Assembly (NCBI GenBank): GCA_014801535.1
Contig: JAAVEA010000005.1
Location: 1 to 59,551, forward strand
From: Bacteroides sp.
Lineage (GTDB): Bacteria > Bacteroidota > Bacteroidia > Bacteroidales > Muribaculaceae
Length of the DNA stretch: 59,551 nt
Direction of reading: 5' to 3'
Made by a program: the position numbers and the translations under genes. Each line of letters begins with the position of its first letter. Positions within the stretch are counted from its first letter, which is position 1. Shown here one piece after another: positions 42,248-51,400 of this stretch. Under the pieces are notes generated by a model. It was not told the origin of the DNA. It saw only the letters and a program-made list of their open reading frames with translations, and made no database searches.

Positions 42248-42255
42248 TATATTTG
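42248..42255 (+). promoter_or_regulatory. -7 promoter element TATATTTG (ino1)
   Basis: TATATTTG lies 5 bases after the hairpin; the leader to the ATG at 42463 is about 200 nt. Confidence 0.55.
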
Positions 42256-42462
42256 CATAATTGAGGTGTAATTAAACATATTTAATAAACAAAAGAGATA
42301 AATTTTAGTTAAAATCTTTTGTAGAATGTAAAATAGAATATAATTTTACATGCTCAAAACAATCAGGGCATGAAAAAAGCCGGAAAACAAGGGTTGAAAA
42401 CACTTGAAATATCCGGTAAAAGTAAGATTAAAAATAACATAACAACGAATATTTAGACAACT

Positions 42463-43788
42463 ATGGCAAAGAAAGCAGAAGCACCCAAAGGTAAACTTGG
42501 TGTTTTGGTAGTAGGACTCGGTGCAGTTACGAGTACTTTCATGACCGGTGTTCTTATGGCACGCAAAGGTCTTGCAAAGCCTGTAGGCTCAATGACTCAG
42601 TATGACAAGATTCGTGTAGGCAAAGGCGCAGACAAGAAATATCTCCATTATAAAGACATAGTTCCTATCGCCGAACTCGATGATATAGTATTCGGCGCAT
42701 GGGATGTTTATCCTGCAAACGCATATGAATCAGCGATCAATGCAGAGGTTCTCAAGGAAAAGGATATCAATCCCGTGAAAGATGAGTTGGAGGCTATCAA
42801 GCCTATGAAGGCAGCTTTCGACAAGAACTATGCAAAACGTCTCGATGGTGACAACGTTAAAGATGTGAAAGACCGTTGGGATATGGTGGAGCAGCTTCGC
42901 GAAGATATCCGCAACTTCAAGAAAGAGACCGGTGTTGAGCGCGTGGTAGTTCTCTGGGCAGCTTCAACCGAGGTTTATGTTCCGGTAGACGAAGAGGTTC
43001 ATGGTTCTCTTGCAGCTCTTGAAGCAGCAATGAAGGCTGACGATAAAGAGCGCATCGCTCCCTCTATGTGCTACGCTTATGCAGCTCTTTCTGAAGGATG
43101 TCCCTTCATCATGGGTGCCCCCAACACAACAGTCGACATCCCGGCTATGTGGGAACTTTCAGAGAAGACAGGCATGCCTATCGCCGGTAAGGACTTCAAG
43201 ACCGGACAGACTCTCGTTAAGTCAGGTTTCGCACCTATCATCGGTACACGTATGCTCGGTCTGAGTGGTTGGTTCTCTACCAACATCCTCGGCAACCGCG
43301 ACGGTCTTGTGCTTGATGAACCCGCCAACTTCCGCACCAAAGAGGTTTCCAAGCTTTCTACACTCGAGAGCATTCTCGTGCCGGAGGAACAGCCCGATCT
43401 CTATGGTCATGGCAACGATGAGGATACTCAGTATTATCACAAGGTACGTATCAACTACTATCCTCCCCGCAACGATAATAAAGAGGGCTGGGACAACATC
43501 GATATCTTCGGCTGGATGGGCTATCCGATGCAGATCAAGATCAACTTCCTCTGCCGCGATTCAATCCTTGCCGCTCCTCTTTGCCTTGACCTCGTGCTTC
43601 TCAGCGACCTTGCCGCACGTGCAGGCCGTCACGGCATACAGCGCTTCCTGAGCTTCTTCCTCAAGAGCCCGATGCACGACTACACCAAGGGTGAGGTTCC
43701 TGTAAACCACCTCTTCCAGCAGTACACAATGCTGAAGAATGCTATCCGCGAGATGGGTGGTTACGAAGCCGATGAAGAAATCGATTAA
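42463..43788 (+). CDS. ino1: Inositol-3-phosphate synthase (MIPS)
   Basis: The 441-residue NAD-dependent enzyme turns glucose 6-phosphate into 1L-myo-inositol 3-phosphate, the head-group precursor of inositol lipids. The Rossmann motif is LGVLVVGLGAVTSTFMTGVL. The Ino1 family motifs include KDFKTGQTLVKSGFAPI and GWSTNILGNRDGLVL-like LSGWFSTNILGNRDG. The C-terminal NFLCRDSILAAPLCLDLV is also typical. Codon use is strongly biased, indicating high expression. It has its own promoter and long leader and a UUCG-loop terminator. Confidence 0.93.
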   Translation: MAKKAEAPKGKLGVLVVGLGAVTSTFMTGVLMARKGLAKPVGSMTQYDKIRVGKGADKKYLHYKDIVPIAELDDIVFGAWDVYPANAYESAINAEVLKEKDINPVKDELEAIKPMKAAFDKNYAKRLDGDNVKDVKDRWDMVEQLREDIRNFKKETGVERVVVLWAASTEVYVPVDEEVHGSLAALEAAMKADDKERIAPSMCYAYAALSEGCPFIMGAPNTTVDIPAMWELSEKTGMPIAGKDFKTGQTLVKSGFAPIIGTRMLGLSGWFSTNILGNRDGLVLDEPANFRTKEVSKLSTLESILVPEEQPDLYGHGNDEDTQYYHKVRINYYPPRNDNKEGWDNIDIFGWMGYPMQIKINFLCRDSILAAPLCLDLVLLSDLAARAGRHGIQRFLSFFLKSPMHDYTKGEVPVNHLFQQYTMLKNAIREMGGYEADEEID

Positions 43789-43819
43789 TATAGCTACAAC
43801 TCTTTTTATAATAAGTCAA

Positions 43820-43852
43820 GGGGACGCTTCCTTCGGGAAACGTTCCCTTTTT
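43820..43852 (+). terminator. Terminator with UUCG tetraloop after ino1
   Basis: GGGGACGCTTCC, loop TTCG closed by a C-G pair, then GGAAACGTTCCC and TTTTT. It is a very stable rho-independent terminator 31 bases after the stop codon. Confidence 0.85.
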
Positions 43853-43920
43853 CTTATTCAGAGACGGAACAAAGGATTTGTATTTTTCAGCTATGATTTT
43901 GAAATTTAGGAGGTAAGTAT

Positions 43921-43928
43921 TATATTTG
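43921..43928 (+). promoter_or_regulatory. -7 promoter element TATATTTG (CHAT operon)
   Basis: TATATTTG lies 31 bases before the ATG at 43960, the first gene of the three-gene CHAT operon. Confidence 0.55.
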
Positions 43929-43959
43929 TGCGATAAAACAGGATTAAGATAAAGAGACT

Positions 43960-45387
43960 ATGAGGAGGAATTTACTTTTAATGATGGCTCTCGTTTTTGC
44001 GCAATTGTTGGGATGGAGTCAGCCACCGTCAAAAGGTAAGGCTGAGAGCGGAAAAACTATGCAGGGACAAAGAGAGTATTCTGTAATCGTGAACCAGACA
44101 AATGATACGCTGAAGTTAAATTCCAAGTTGAGGGGTGTGTCCCAAAACCGAGGATTATTGACCGATCTTGTTTCAGGCTATATGAACATGGGCACCACAA
44201 CTCTTCTAAGCGCCTCTTCAGGCCTGCTGAATATGGGAGTCTCCCTCATTAAGGAGGCGACCCGTGACAAACGTCCTGACTGGGAGAATGCCGTCAGGGA
44301 GGAATCTGTGTTCGTTAAATATCTTCCGATGCAGATGCAGGTGCTGGATTTCTATGGAGAGCCGTCACCAAATGGTGCCCTTGATCCGATGAATATGAAA
44401 TTCAATGGGTTCGGATGCAAACAAGTGATAAACATAAAGGATGAGAACGGGAAGGATGAGGAGAAGGAAGTTTTCTACATGACATGCTCTTTACGCGCGG
44501 ATACGGTAGGGGTGGCGCGAATGCTGAACCATTCAAAGTTTGAGGTGGTGATTGATGAACTCTGTTTTAATCCCTACCTGTGTAACTTGCCTAACGACTC
44601 CGTAAATCCCAACCCGGCAACCAGAGTGCCTTTCTCATTCGACCGTAGGAAAAATCTGATGTTCAATGTTGACGCGGTGATTACCTCTTCCTGGATTAAT
44701 GAGGCAATACAGGTGTTCAATGATGTTGAATTGGGGAGATTTCATATTCAGGCGGCGATCCGTCCCGATCAACTTGACGAAGACGGAGTGTTCCGGTATG
44801 ATAGAAACAAGGAAGAGGATAAAGCCAAACAGGTGAGTGTGACAGGTGAAAGCTTCATCGTGCCACGTTCATATATCGGCACTTCCGATATGCAGACTGC
44901 CGAAGACAGCTGGGGAACAGGCCAATATAAAGTGAATATGATTATCTCTGAGAGTTGTCAGATAAATGACGATTTTTACAAATCAGAGGATAAGGGGAAG
45001 AAGAAATGGGATAAAAATGTATGGGGTGAAGAGTGGAAAATAATGAAGAAAAGAATGCCTCGTGCCAATATGTGGACTCAGATTAAGAATACGGTATTCC
45101 CTCAATTTTCCGGTGAGACATGGATTTCCACCCTCACGGAGCCATTTGTCACTACACTTGTGAAGCATGAAGGTCTGCTTATGAATGCCGGAGTGAGTAA
45201 GCTCCTTCCGGGAGTTGCTTCCGGCACTCAGGCAACAACCGGAATGGCCACCCAAGGAGGCGCAAAAGGAGGACAGGCCACCCAAGGAGCAGGCCAAGGA
45301 ACACAGGGAGGCCAAGGAAGCCAAGGAGGACAGGGCGTGCCGCAAGGTGGGCAGGGATCCCATGGAGGAAAAGGAGGAAAACAGTAA
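43960..45387 (+). CDS. Secreted protein with Gly/Gln-rich tail, first gene of the CHAT operon
   Basis: The protein has 475 residues with signal peptide MRRNLLLMMALVFAQLLGWS. The body (residues 40-415) has mixed beta strands and charged stretches and matches no family I know. The last 60 residues are low complexity, made of QGG, TQGG and QGSQGG units (from GTQATTGMATQGGAKGG on), as in flexible or aggregating tails. It is 16 bases before the next secreted protein and upstream of a CHAT protease. It may be a substrate or anchor for that protease. Confidence 0.72.
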   Translation: MRRNLLLMMALVFAQLLGWSQPPSKGKAESGKTMQGQREYSVIVNQTNDTLKLNSKLRGVSQNRGLLTDLVSGYMNMGTTTLLSASSGLLNMGVSLIKEATRDKRPDWENAVREESVFVKYLPMQMQVLDFYGEPSPNGALDPMNMKFNGFGCKQVINIKDENGKDEEKEVFYMTCSLRADTVGVARMLNHSKFEVVIDELCFNPYLCNLPNDSVNPNPATRVPFSFDRRKNLMFNVDAVITSSWINEAIQVFNDVELGRFHIQAAIRPDQLDEDGVFRYDRNKEEDKAKQVSVTGESFIVPRSYIGTSDMQTAEDSWGTGQYKVNMIISESCQINDDFYKSEDKGKKKWDKNVWGEEWKIMKKRMPRANMWTQIKNTVFPQFSGETWISTLTEPFVTTLVKHEGLLMNAGVSKLLPGVASGTQATTGMATQGGAKGGQATQGAGQGTQGGQGSQGGQGVPQGGQGSHGGKGGKQ

Positions 45388-45402
45388 CAACAGGAAGAAT
45401 TT

Positions 45403-46029
45403 ATGAAAAGAATGATCCTAACAGCTTCGATGCTATTGACCGGAGCCTCCTTATGTGTTGAGGCGTATGGGGAGACTAAGATTTCGGAGGAACTCGAACT
45501 CCTTAAGAAAGCTGCATTGCTCGAACGCCAGGCAGTAAGGGAGAAGAATCAGTATGCCATTATCGATGCCATTGAGACATACGGCAAACTTAGCATCGAT
45601 CCGCTGATTGCGAAGACCGTGGAGGAAACAGTCACCGGTGCGCTCGGAGAACCTGTGTGGCAGTTCAACGAGAAATATTGCGAATATCTTCTGGATACTG
45701 ATTTTGAGGTTGTGAAATTGAAAGACCTGTCGGCAATGAGGGGATTTCCGACGATAATGGGTCGCTCATACTCGCTTGCTCCCGGTTCATCCGCCACCGT
45801 TATGCTTGAAGGGATGGGTGAATGCGAGATACTTGTGGTAACGGAAGACAACTCAACCATGAATGTCTCTGTCTCCTCTGATTCCGGGGCGTTCCCTGTG
45901 GAAACAGAAGAGGAGGGCACCGTTAGTTGGTCAGTAATAAGTCTTCCTCAGGATGAGATCGTGCCTGTAAATATAAAATTCGAGAATCCGTCTGACAAGA
46001 ACGTTTCCTTTGTAATTGGAATAAAGTGA
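45403..46029 (+). CDS. Secreted protein of unknown function, CHAT operon
   Basis: The 208-residue protein has a signal peptide (MKRMILTASMLLTGASLCVEAYG), a helical segment (residues 25-75, ISEELELLKKAALLERQAVREK) and a C-terminal beta-sandwich-like region (105-208: YSLAPGSSATVMLEGMGECEILVVTED..). Its stop overlaps the start of the CHAT protease gene (GTGA), which indicates translational coupling. No known family is evident; a dedicated partner or substrate of the protease is likely. Confidence 0.72.
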   Translation: MKRMILTASMLLTGASLCVEAYGETKISEELELLKKAALLERQAVREKNQYAIIDAIETYGKLSIDPLIAKTVEETVTGALGEPVWQFNEKYCEYLLDTDFEVVKLKDLSAMRGFPTIMGRSYSLAPGSSATVMLEGMGECEILVVTEDNSTMNVSVSSDSGAFPVETEEEGTVSWSVISLPQDEIVPVNIKFENPSDKNVSFVIGIK

Positions 46030-48389
46030 AGAAAACACTACTCTTTTTTCTCCTGTTCTGGAATTTTATGATTTCAGCACGCGTGCCTGCAGGCGATTTA
46101 ATGCGACAGGCCGACAGCTTGTATAATGCAGGGTTAATGAAAGAATGTGGTGAAATCTATGGTCGGGTATTCAACGATACAGCTGTTAATATTCTTGTGC
46201 GCCTGCGTGCTGCCAATAGTTTGGGTGAGGCTTTGCTTGATATGGGCCGTTTCCAAAAAAGTTTTGATACTTTTGAGAAGGCTATTGAGATTGGAGAAGA
46301 ATCCAAAAAGGGATTTTCGGCCACCGACCGTCTGCGCCTGAATACAGCAGACTTATATTCGCAGTTTGGAAAATATGAAGATGCGCGGCGTCTGCTTGAT
46401 GGTATTCGGCCCGATGCTCCCCGGGATATTCATATTCGGAGAGCGGCTTTGTCGGGAACGATCTATGGCCGAATGAAAGAATATGAGAAAGCGTTGGAAG
46501 CTATAGATGAAGCGGTGGCGTCTATGAGTAATGACTCCGCAAATTATGGCGTTCTTCTTCAGAACCGTGGTTACATCTGTATGGATGCCGGGAGATATGA
46601 TGAAGCAAGCCACAACCTGGAGGACGCCGTAAGTTATCTTAATGGGGTTAACCGTTATGTGGCGCTTTCTAATCTCGCTCTGGTGGAATCTAAATGTGGA
46701 AAGCATGAGAAAGCACTTGAGGATATAGAGACTGTTGTTTCATATTTCAAAGGAAGAGAGGAGGATGGAAAAGTCTCAATACGTGATTATCTTATAGCTT
46801 TGCGTAAGAAGGGAGAGATATTGGCGAATGCCGGTGATAATGGCACGGCTCACCGGGTTTTTCAGGAATATTTCAAGTTGGAGAAGGATAACATATTCCG
46901 AACTCTACCTTCCATGAATGTCAACACGAGGTTGAACTATTGGACATCCGTTAAGCCGGGACTGTCGAAAATCTTTTTGACAGGAGGAGAGGGAGGAGAC
47001 TTTATTGCCGATGTGGCTCTTTTCCGACATCAGACATCGCTGATGGGAATGAATGACACGTCCCGCCTTCGTGAAAACCTGAGTTTGGATGCCGAAAAAC
47101 TCAAGAATATCTTGCCTCCTAAGAGTGTGGCGGTGCAACTTATTGAATATGAAGGCGGGGATGAAGGGAGATGTTATGCGGCCGTGGTTACTCCCAAGAA
47201 AGGAGAAAGCCGTTTTGTGCCGTTATTCTCTGAAAAATTTATTAAAGAGCCGGGTCCGGTCAGGGGTGAATCGATTCTTAACGCCGTAGCCAAAGAGAAT
47301 CCCACACTCATAGATGCATTATATTCTTCCGTAGAGTTAGGCGACAGGGTCTGGCAGCCTATTCTTTCCCTGCTTCCCGATGATACCGAGGATATCTTTT
47401 TCACTCCTGAGGGTGTGTTCCATCTTTGGGGCATAGAGAACATGCCGTCGAAGGCACTGGAGGGGAAACGTCTTCATCGGTTGTCGGCCATGGCTAATGT
47501 TAAGGATAAGAGCCGGACAAAGGGATTGCTTTCCGGGAAGTCGATGATAGTAGGAGGGCTGGAGTACTCCTTACGTTCCGGAGAAAGCATCTGGAATGGA
47601 GATGTTTCAAAAAATGATGCAGCGGCCGGAGAAAGAGGAGGTGACTTCACAGCTTTTATATTGCTCAAGGAGTATTATCCGAATGCCCGCGAGATATTCC
47701 GTTACTTGCCGGCCACACGCACCGAAGCTGATACAATCACCGCACTCTTGGGAAGAAAAGCAACTTTATTCCATGAGCTGATGGAGGATAATTGTAAAGA
47801 GATATTGCCGGGATTCAATCACGTGCATATAGCAAGCCATGGATATTGTCTTGTGAGCGGTCTGGAAGGAACGCCGGTCTCTCTTAGCGACAGCGTGATG
47901 ATTGACCGGTCGCTGTTATACTCGGGGATAGCACTTACGGGAGCCAACAATATGGAAGGAATCGAAGCCATGGATGACGGAATACTCAGTGCAAGGGAAA
48001 TTTGCGACCTTGACATGAAAGATGTTAACCTTGTGGTGCTCTCCGCGTGTCAGACGGCAAAGGGTGAAATTACAGATGAAGGAGTCTCCGGATTGGTGAG
48101 AGCATTGAAGATGGCAGGTGCCGGCACAATTGTTGCTTCATTGTGGGAAGTGGATGATAATTCCACAAGGCTTTTTATGGAGGGATTCTATGAGGGGTTG
48201 CAGAAAGGATTGCCGGTGGTAGACGCCTATTCCTCGGCGCGTTCGAGATTGAAGGAATATACACGCACAGTGGAGAAAAGAAAATTCTCTCCCTCCAGGA
48301 TGAAAAGAGAGAAGAGAGAAGGAGAGGTGAAAGAGGTCAGGCCATATACCACTCCATTCTATACCTCTCCTTTCATACTCATTGATTAG
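46026..48389 (+). CDS. Secreted TPR-CHAT protease
   Basis: The 787-residue protein is read from GTG 46026. Signal peptide MKKTLLFFLLFWNFMISA; TPR repeats at about 20-290 (ADSLYNAGLMKECGEIYGRVF, LLQNRGYICMDAGRYDEASHNLEDAV); CHAT caspase-like domain at about 430-787. The catalytic dyad is His605 in HIASHGY and Cys675 in VVLSACQTAKG, followed by GAGTIVASLWEVDDNSTRLFM. A basic insertion (KRKFSPSRMKREKREGEVKE) breaks the last helix-strand step, which the sister protein lacks. CHAT proteases cut specific partners; secretion is atypical of the cytosolic CHAT effectors in defence. Convergent with the 1555-residue CHAT gene, with 30 bases between. Confidence 0.87.
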   Translation: MKKTLLFFLLFWNFMISARVPAGDLMRQADSLYNAGLMKECGEIYGRVFNDTAVNILVRLRAANSLGEALLDMGRFQKSFDTFEKAIEIGEESKKGFSATDRLRLNTADLYSQFGKYEDARRLLDGIRPDAPRDIHIRRAALSGTIYGRMKEYEKALEAIDEAVASMSNDSANYGVLLQNRGYICMDAGRYDEASHNLEDAVSYLNGVNRYVALSNLALVESKCGKHEKALEDIETVVSYFKGREEDGKVSIRDYLIALRKKGEILANAGDNGTAHRVFQEYFKLEKDNIFRTLPSMNVNTRLNYWTSVKPGLSKIFLTGGEGGDFIADVALFRHQTSLMGMNDTSRLRENLSLDAEKLKNILPPKSVAVQLIEYEGGDEGRCYAAVVTPKKGESRFVPLFSEKFIKEPGPVRGESILNAVAKENPTLIDALYSSVELGDRVWQPILSLLPDDTEDIFFTPEGVFHLWGIENMPSKALEGKRLHRLSAMANVKDKSRTKGLLSGKSMIVGGLEYSLRSGESIWNGDVSKNDAAAGERGGDFTAFILLKEYYPNAREIFRYLPATRTEADTITALLGRKATLFHELMEDNCKEILPGFNHVHIASHGYCLVSGLEGTPVSLSDSVMIDRSLLYSGIALTGANNMEGIEAMDDGILSAREICDLDMKDVNLVVLSACQTAKGEITDEGVSGLVRALKMAGAGTIVASLWEVDDNSTRLFMEGFYEGLQKGLPVVDAYSSARSRLKEYTRTVEKRKFSPSRMKREKREGEVKEVRPYTTPFYTSPFILID

Positions 48390-48419
48390 ACAATATCCTT
48401 GGTCTTATCAAAACCTGTC

Positions 48420-51400
48420 TCAGTCCATTGCATCAAGCAGAATGAATGCCGCCCAATATTGGGGAGAATTCCATTCGGGCCTTTCTTTCACAGCCTTTTT
48501 CGCTTTATCGAGCGCCTTCTGCTTTGAATCCCCTTTGAGCAACCAGTTCTGATAGAATTCTTTCATGAGGAAAGAGGTTGCTGCGTCATCCACTTTCCAT
48601 AAAGACATGAGGAGGGATTCTGCACCGGCTTTCTTGAAACCGCGCTGCAAACCGAACACACCGTCAGCACTCACTTTCCCTAATGCTGTCTCACAGGCAG
48701 ACAATACAATCAGATCAAGTCCTTCAAGGTTGAGCGATGCAATTTCAGCGGCCGACAAAACGCCGTCATCTACACCTGTATTGTTTCCACCGTTTCCGTA
48801 AAGAGATGGATTGGCTCCGGCAAAAAGCAGTCCGGAACGTTCCATGGCAATTTCTTCAGGTGATTTGTCGGCATTTGAAGTGCGCTGGAAATATGACAAT
48901 ACTTTCGACTGGGTTTCATCGAAATAGAAACCATGAGTCCCGATATGCAGCAGGGCAGGGGCTTTGCCGCTTAAAGCCTTAACCGAGGTCTCGGTTCCTT
49001 TGTCGGCAAGCAGAAGGCGGGATGAGCGATTCAGACTGTCTTTCAGGAGAGAGGAGAGATAGATTGCCTCCTCCTCTGTACCAGGGAGCAGAGGGGCTTT
49101 CTTGATAAATTCACGTCCCTGTGCATCTTTCTCCTGCATGAAAGAGAAATCGGTAAGAGAGCGTGTCGGCTTCACTTCCGGATAATTCATGGCATCAGCG
49201 GCCAGTGTTTCCTGGGGTGTGTCATAATTTATACCTCCATAAATAACGGTGCCGTTACCTTTGGCTTTGGAACGATCAAGCGCGAGTTGGCGCGTGGAGG
49301 TGAGGCGGCGGAAATTGATCGGCTGTCCGTCGCCTATCTTATCGATTCCCGGAAGAGATTCCAGAGGAGTCACGGCCAATCGACCTTGCGGTGCAAACCA
49401 GATGGTGTGAACCCCATCGAGGAGATTCCCCCAGCTTCCCCAGATCTTGTCAGCTAATTTTTCATTCTCAGCGGCATTCTCATAAGGGCTCGAATGGTTG
49501 TACTGATATACAAGATCGCGGAGCACCGGAGTTTCCGAATCATGGCGTAACAGCACCCCGACTCCCACTGCTAAAGAATCAGAGAAAACAATGTCAAGCA
49601 ATTCCATGGCGGCTTCCCCGGGTTTCAGTGCGTTTTTAACCTGTTTCCAGTCAACTGTGAGCTGACGGTTATATTGTCCCGTGCGTTCCTTCAGGGCAAG
49701 CAGAAGGTTGCGTTCGGAATCGTGAGCCTCCTTTCTGAGTTTCTCGAGGGCATTTTGATATTCCCGGCTCTCGCGGTCGGCCAATTCGGAGTTATTGTTC
49801 TTGGCTCTTTCATATAGAGATTTGGAGCGTTTGAAATCGTCGTAAAGCTTGTTTATCTTGCGGTTCTTTGTCTGATTGACGGCTGCTTCCACGGTCTGAT
49901 CGGAAGAGAGGAGGAGGGAATTGGAGAAGAGTGCGGCATCGTAGGCAAGAGCATCAAACTCCGGCACGTCGTTTGCCGTGCGGGCAGCCTGTGGAAGGGT
50001 GTTCTTATAGAATGGGAGGATAATGTTCCAAAGCGAAGTCCTTTCCTGATTCGACATTGTGAGGAAATTATTGAGCACGAAATCGCGCGACATAGTGAAT
50101 GCGTCACGGAAAGAGGAGAGAGCCTTCTGATAGTCACGGTTTCCAAGATAACAGTCGCCATAGGCCGCCAAAAGCTGAAATTCTTCTGTCACATTCGCAG
50201 TCGATTTCGACTGCGATATTTCGTCAAGAAGGTTGAGGGCATAATCGAAGTCACCGGCTTTGTTGGCAGCGGATGCAATCACCATCTTAAGCGGAGGGAG
50301 AATCATTACAGCGCCTTCCTTCGAAAGGAAGCTGTAAATCTCCATACCCTTTGTATATGCGTCGGTTGCTTCTCCGGCAGCAATAAGGATTTGCAGGTAA
50401 CTCTGAAGAACGTGTTGTGTCAGCATTGCCGTAGCACCAAATTTTTGGGTGAAATCATCTATTTCCCCTTCAAAGAAATCCACTATACCGGGAACTCCAT
50501 TATCCAAGTATGCATTGTAGGCCATTTCGGGAATTTTCAACAGTTCGGAATGTTCCTCATCAAAAAGAACGGAATTCCCTAATCTGGCGGTATATATAGA
50601 GGAAATCTCCACACTTTTCTCTTTCTCACCGCACATTTCAAGCAATTGACCATACGTCCCCATTTCACGGAACACGCGGATAATGGCATCGTCTGTTTCT
50701 AATGATTTGAAATAGGGATAGGCTTTGTCGAAAGTGTCTTTGGCTTTCGGAAAGTCTCCGGCAGAATAATAGGTGTAAGCGGCGCGTACCAGCCCAAGCA
50801 TCGAGTAATTGGAATTGTATTTATTCCTTGCAACATCATTTTCAAGATCCTGTGCCATTTCTACGGCCTCTTCAAATCTGTTTAAAGCTGTTAGATTGCA
50901 AGTCTTGTCAATTCTCCACCATAGATAAAGTTCTTTATTTTTTTTGAGATCTGGGTAAGATGCCAATATATCATTCAGGAGCTTATCGGCTTCTTCATAT
51001 TTGGCAAATGTATAGAAACCTTCCACTACATCCAATAGATGAGAAGTTACCTCGAGTTTAGAGAATTTATCCCACGATTCCATCAGGATGCTTTTTTCTT
51101 TCTCATGGGTTCTCAGAGCATCTTCTAACTGAAGATTCATACCGTAATTGCCTGCAAGCTCATGAAGGGCCATGACATATTCAAGAGATCGTTCTCCAGA
51201 GACTTCCTCAAGAGTCTCCACCCTCTTTTTAACGACGGCCAGTGAATTACGTTTATCTCCTAAATGTGCATATATTTCTTGCTGGGTCTGATAAAGTTCA
51301 ACTGGCACCTGATTGCCGGAGTCAGAGAAAAAAGCTATGGCTTGTGAGTTATATTTCAATGCTTCCTCTGTATTTCCTGCCCTTATCTGTTCCTGGGCAT

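Larger units (their letters stand above)
42117..42462. other. Gene-free spacer and long leader before ino1
   Basis: 346 bases. It holds a 57-bp near-total hairpin (42187-42243), a TAnnTTTG promoter element (42248-42255) and then a 200-nt AT-rich leader with small stems: CAAAAGA/TCTTTTG-like near 42291-42322 and TGTAAAAT/ATTTTACA near 42327-42350. No riboswitch class is recognised in it. Confidence 0.6.
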
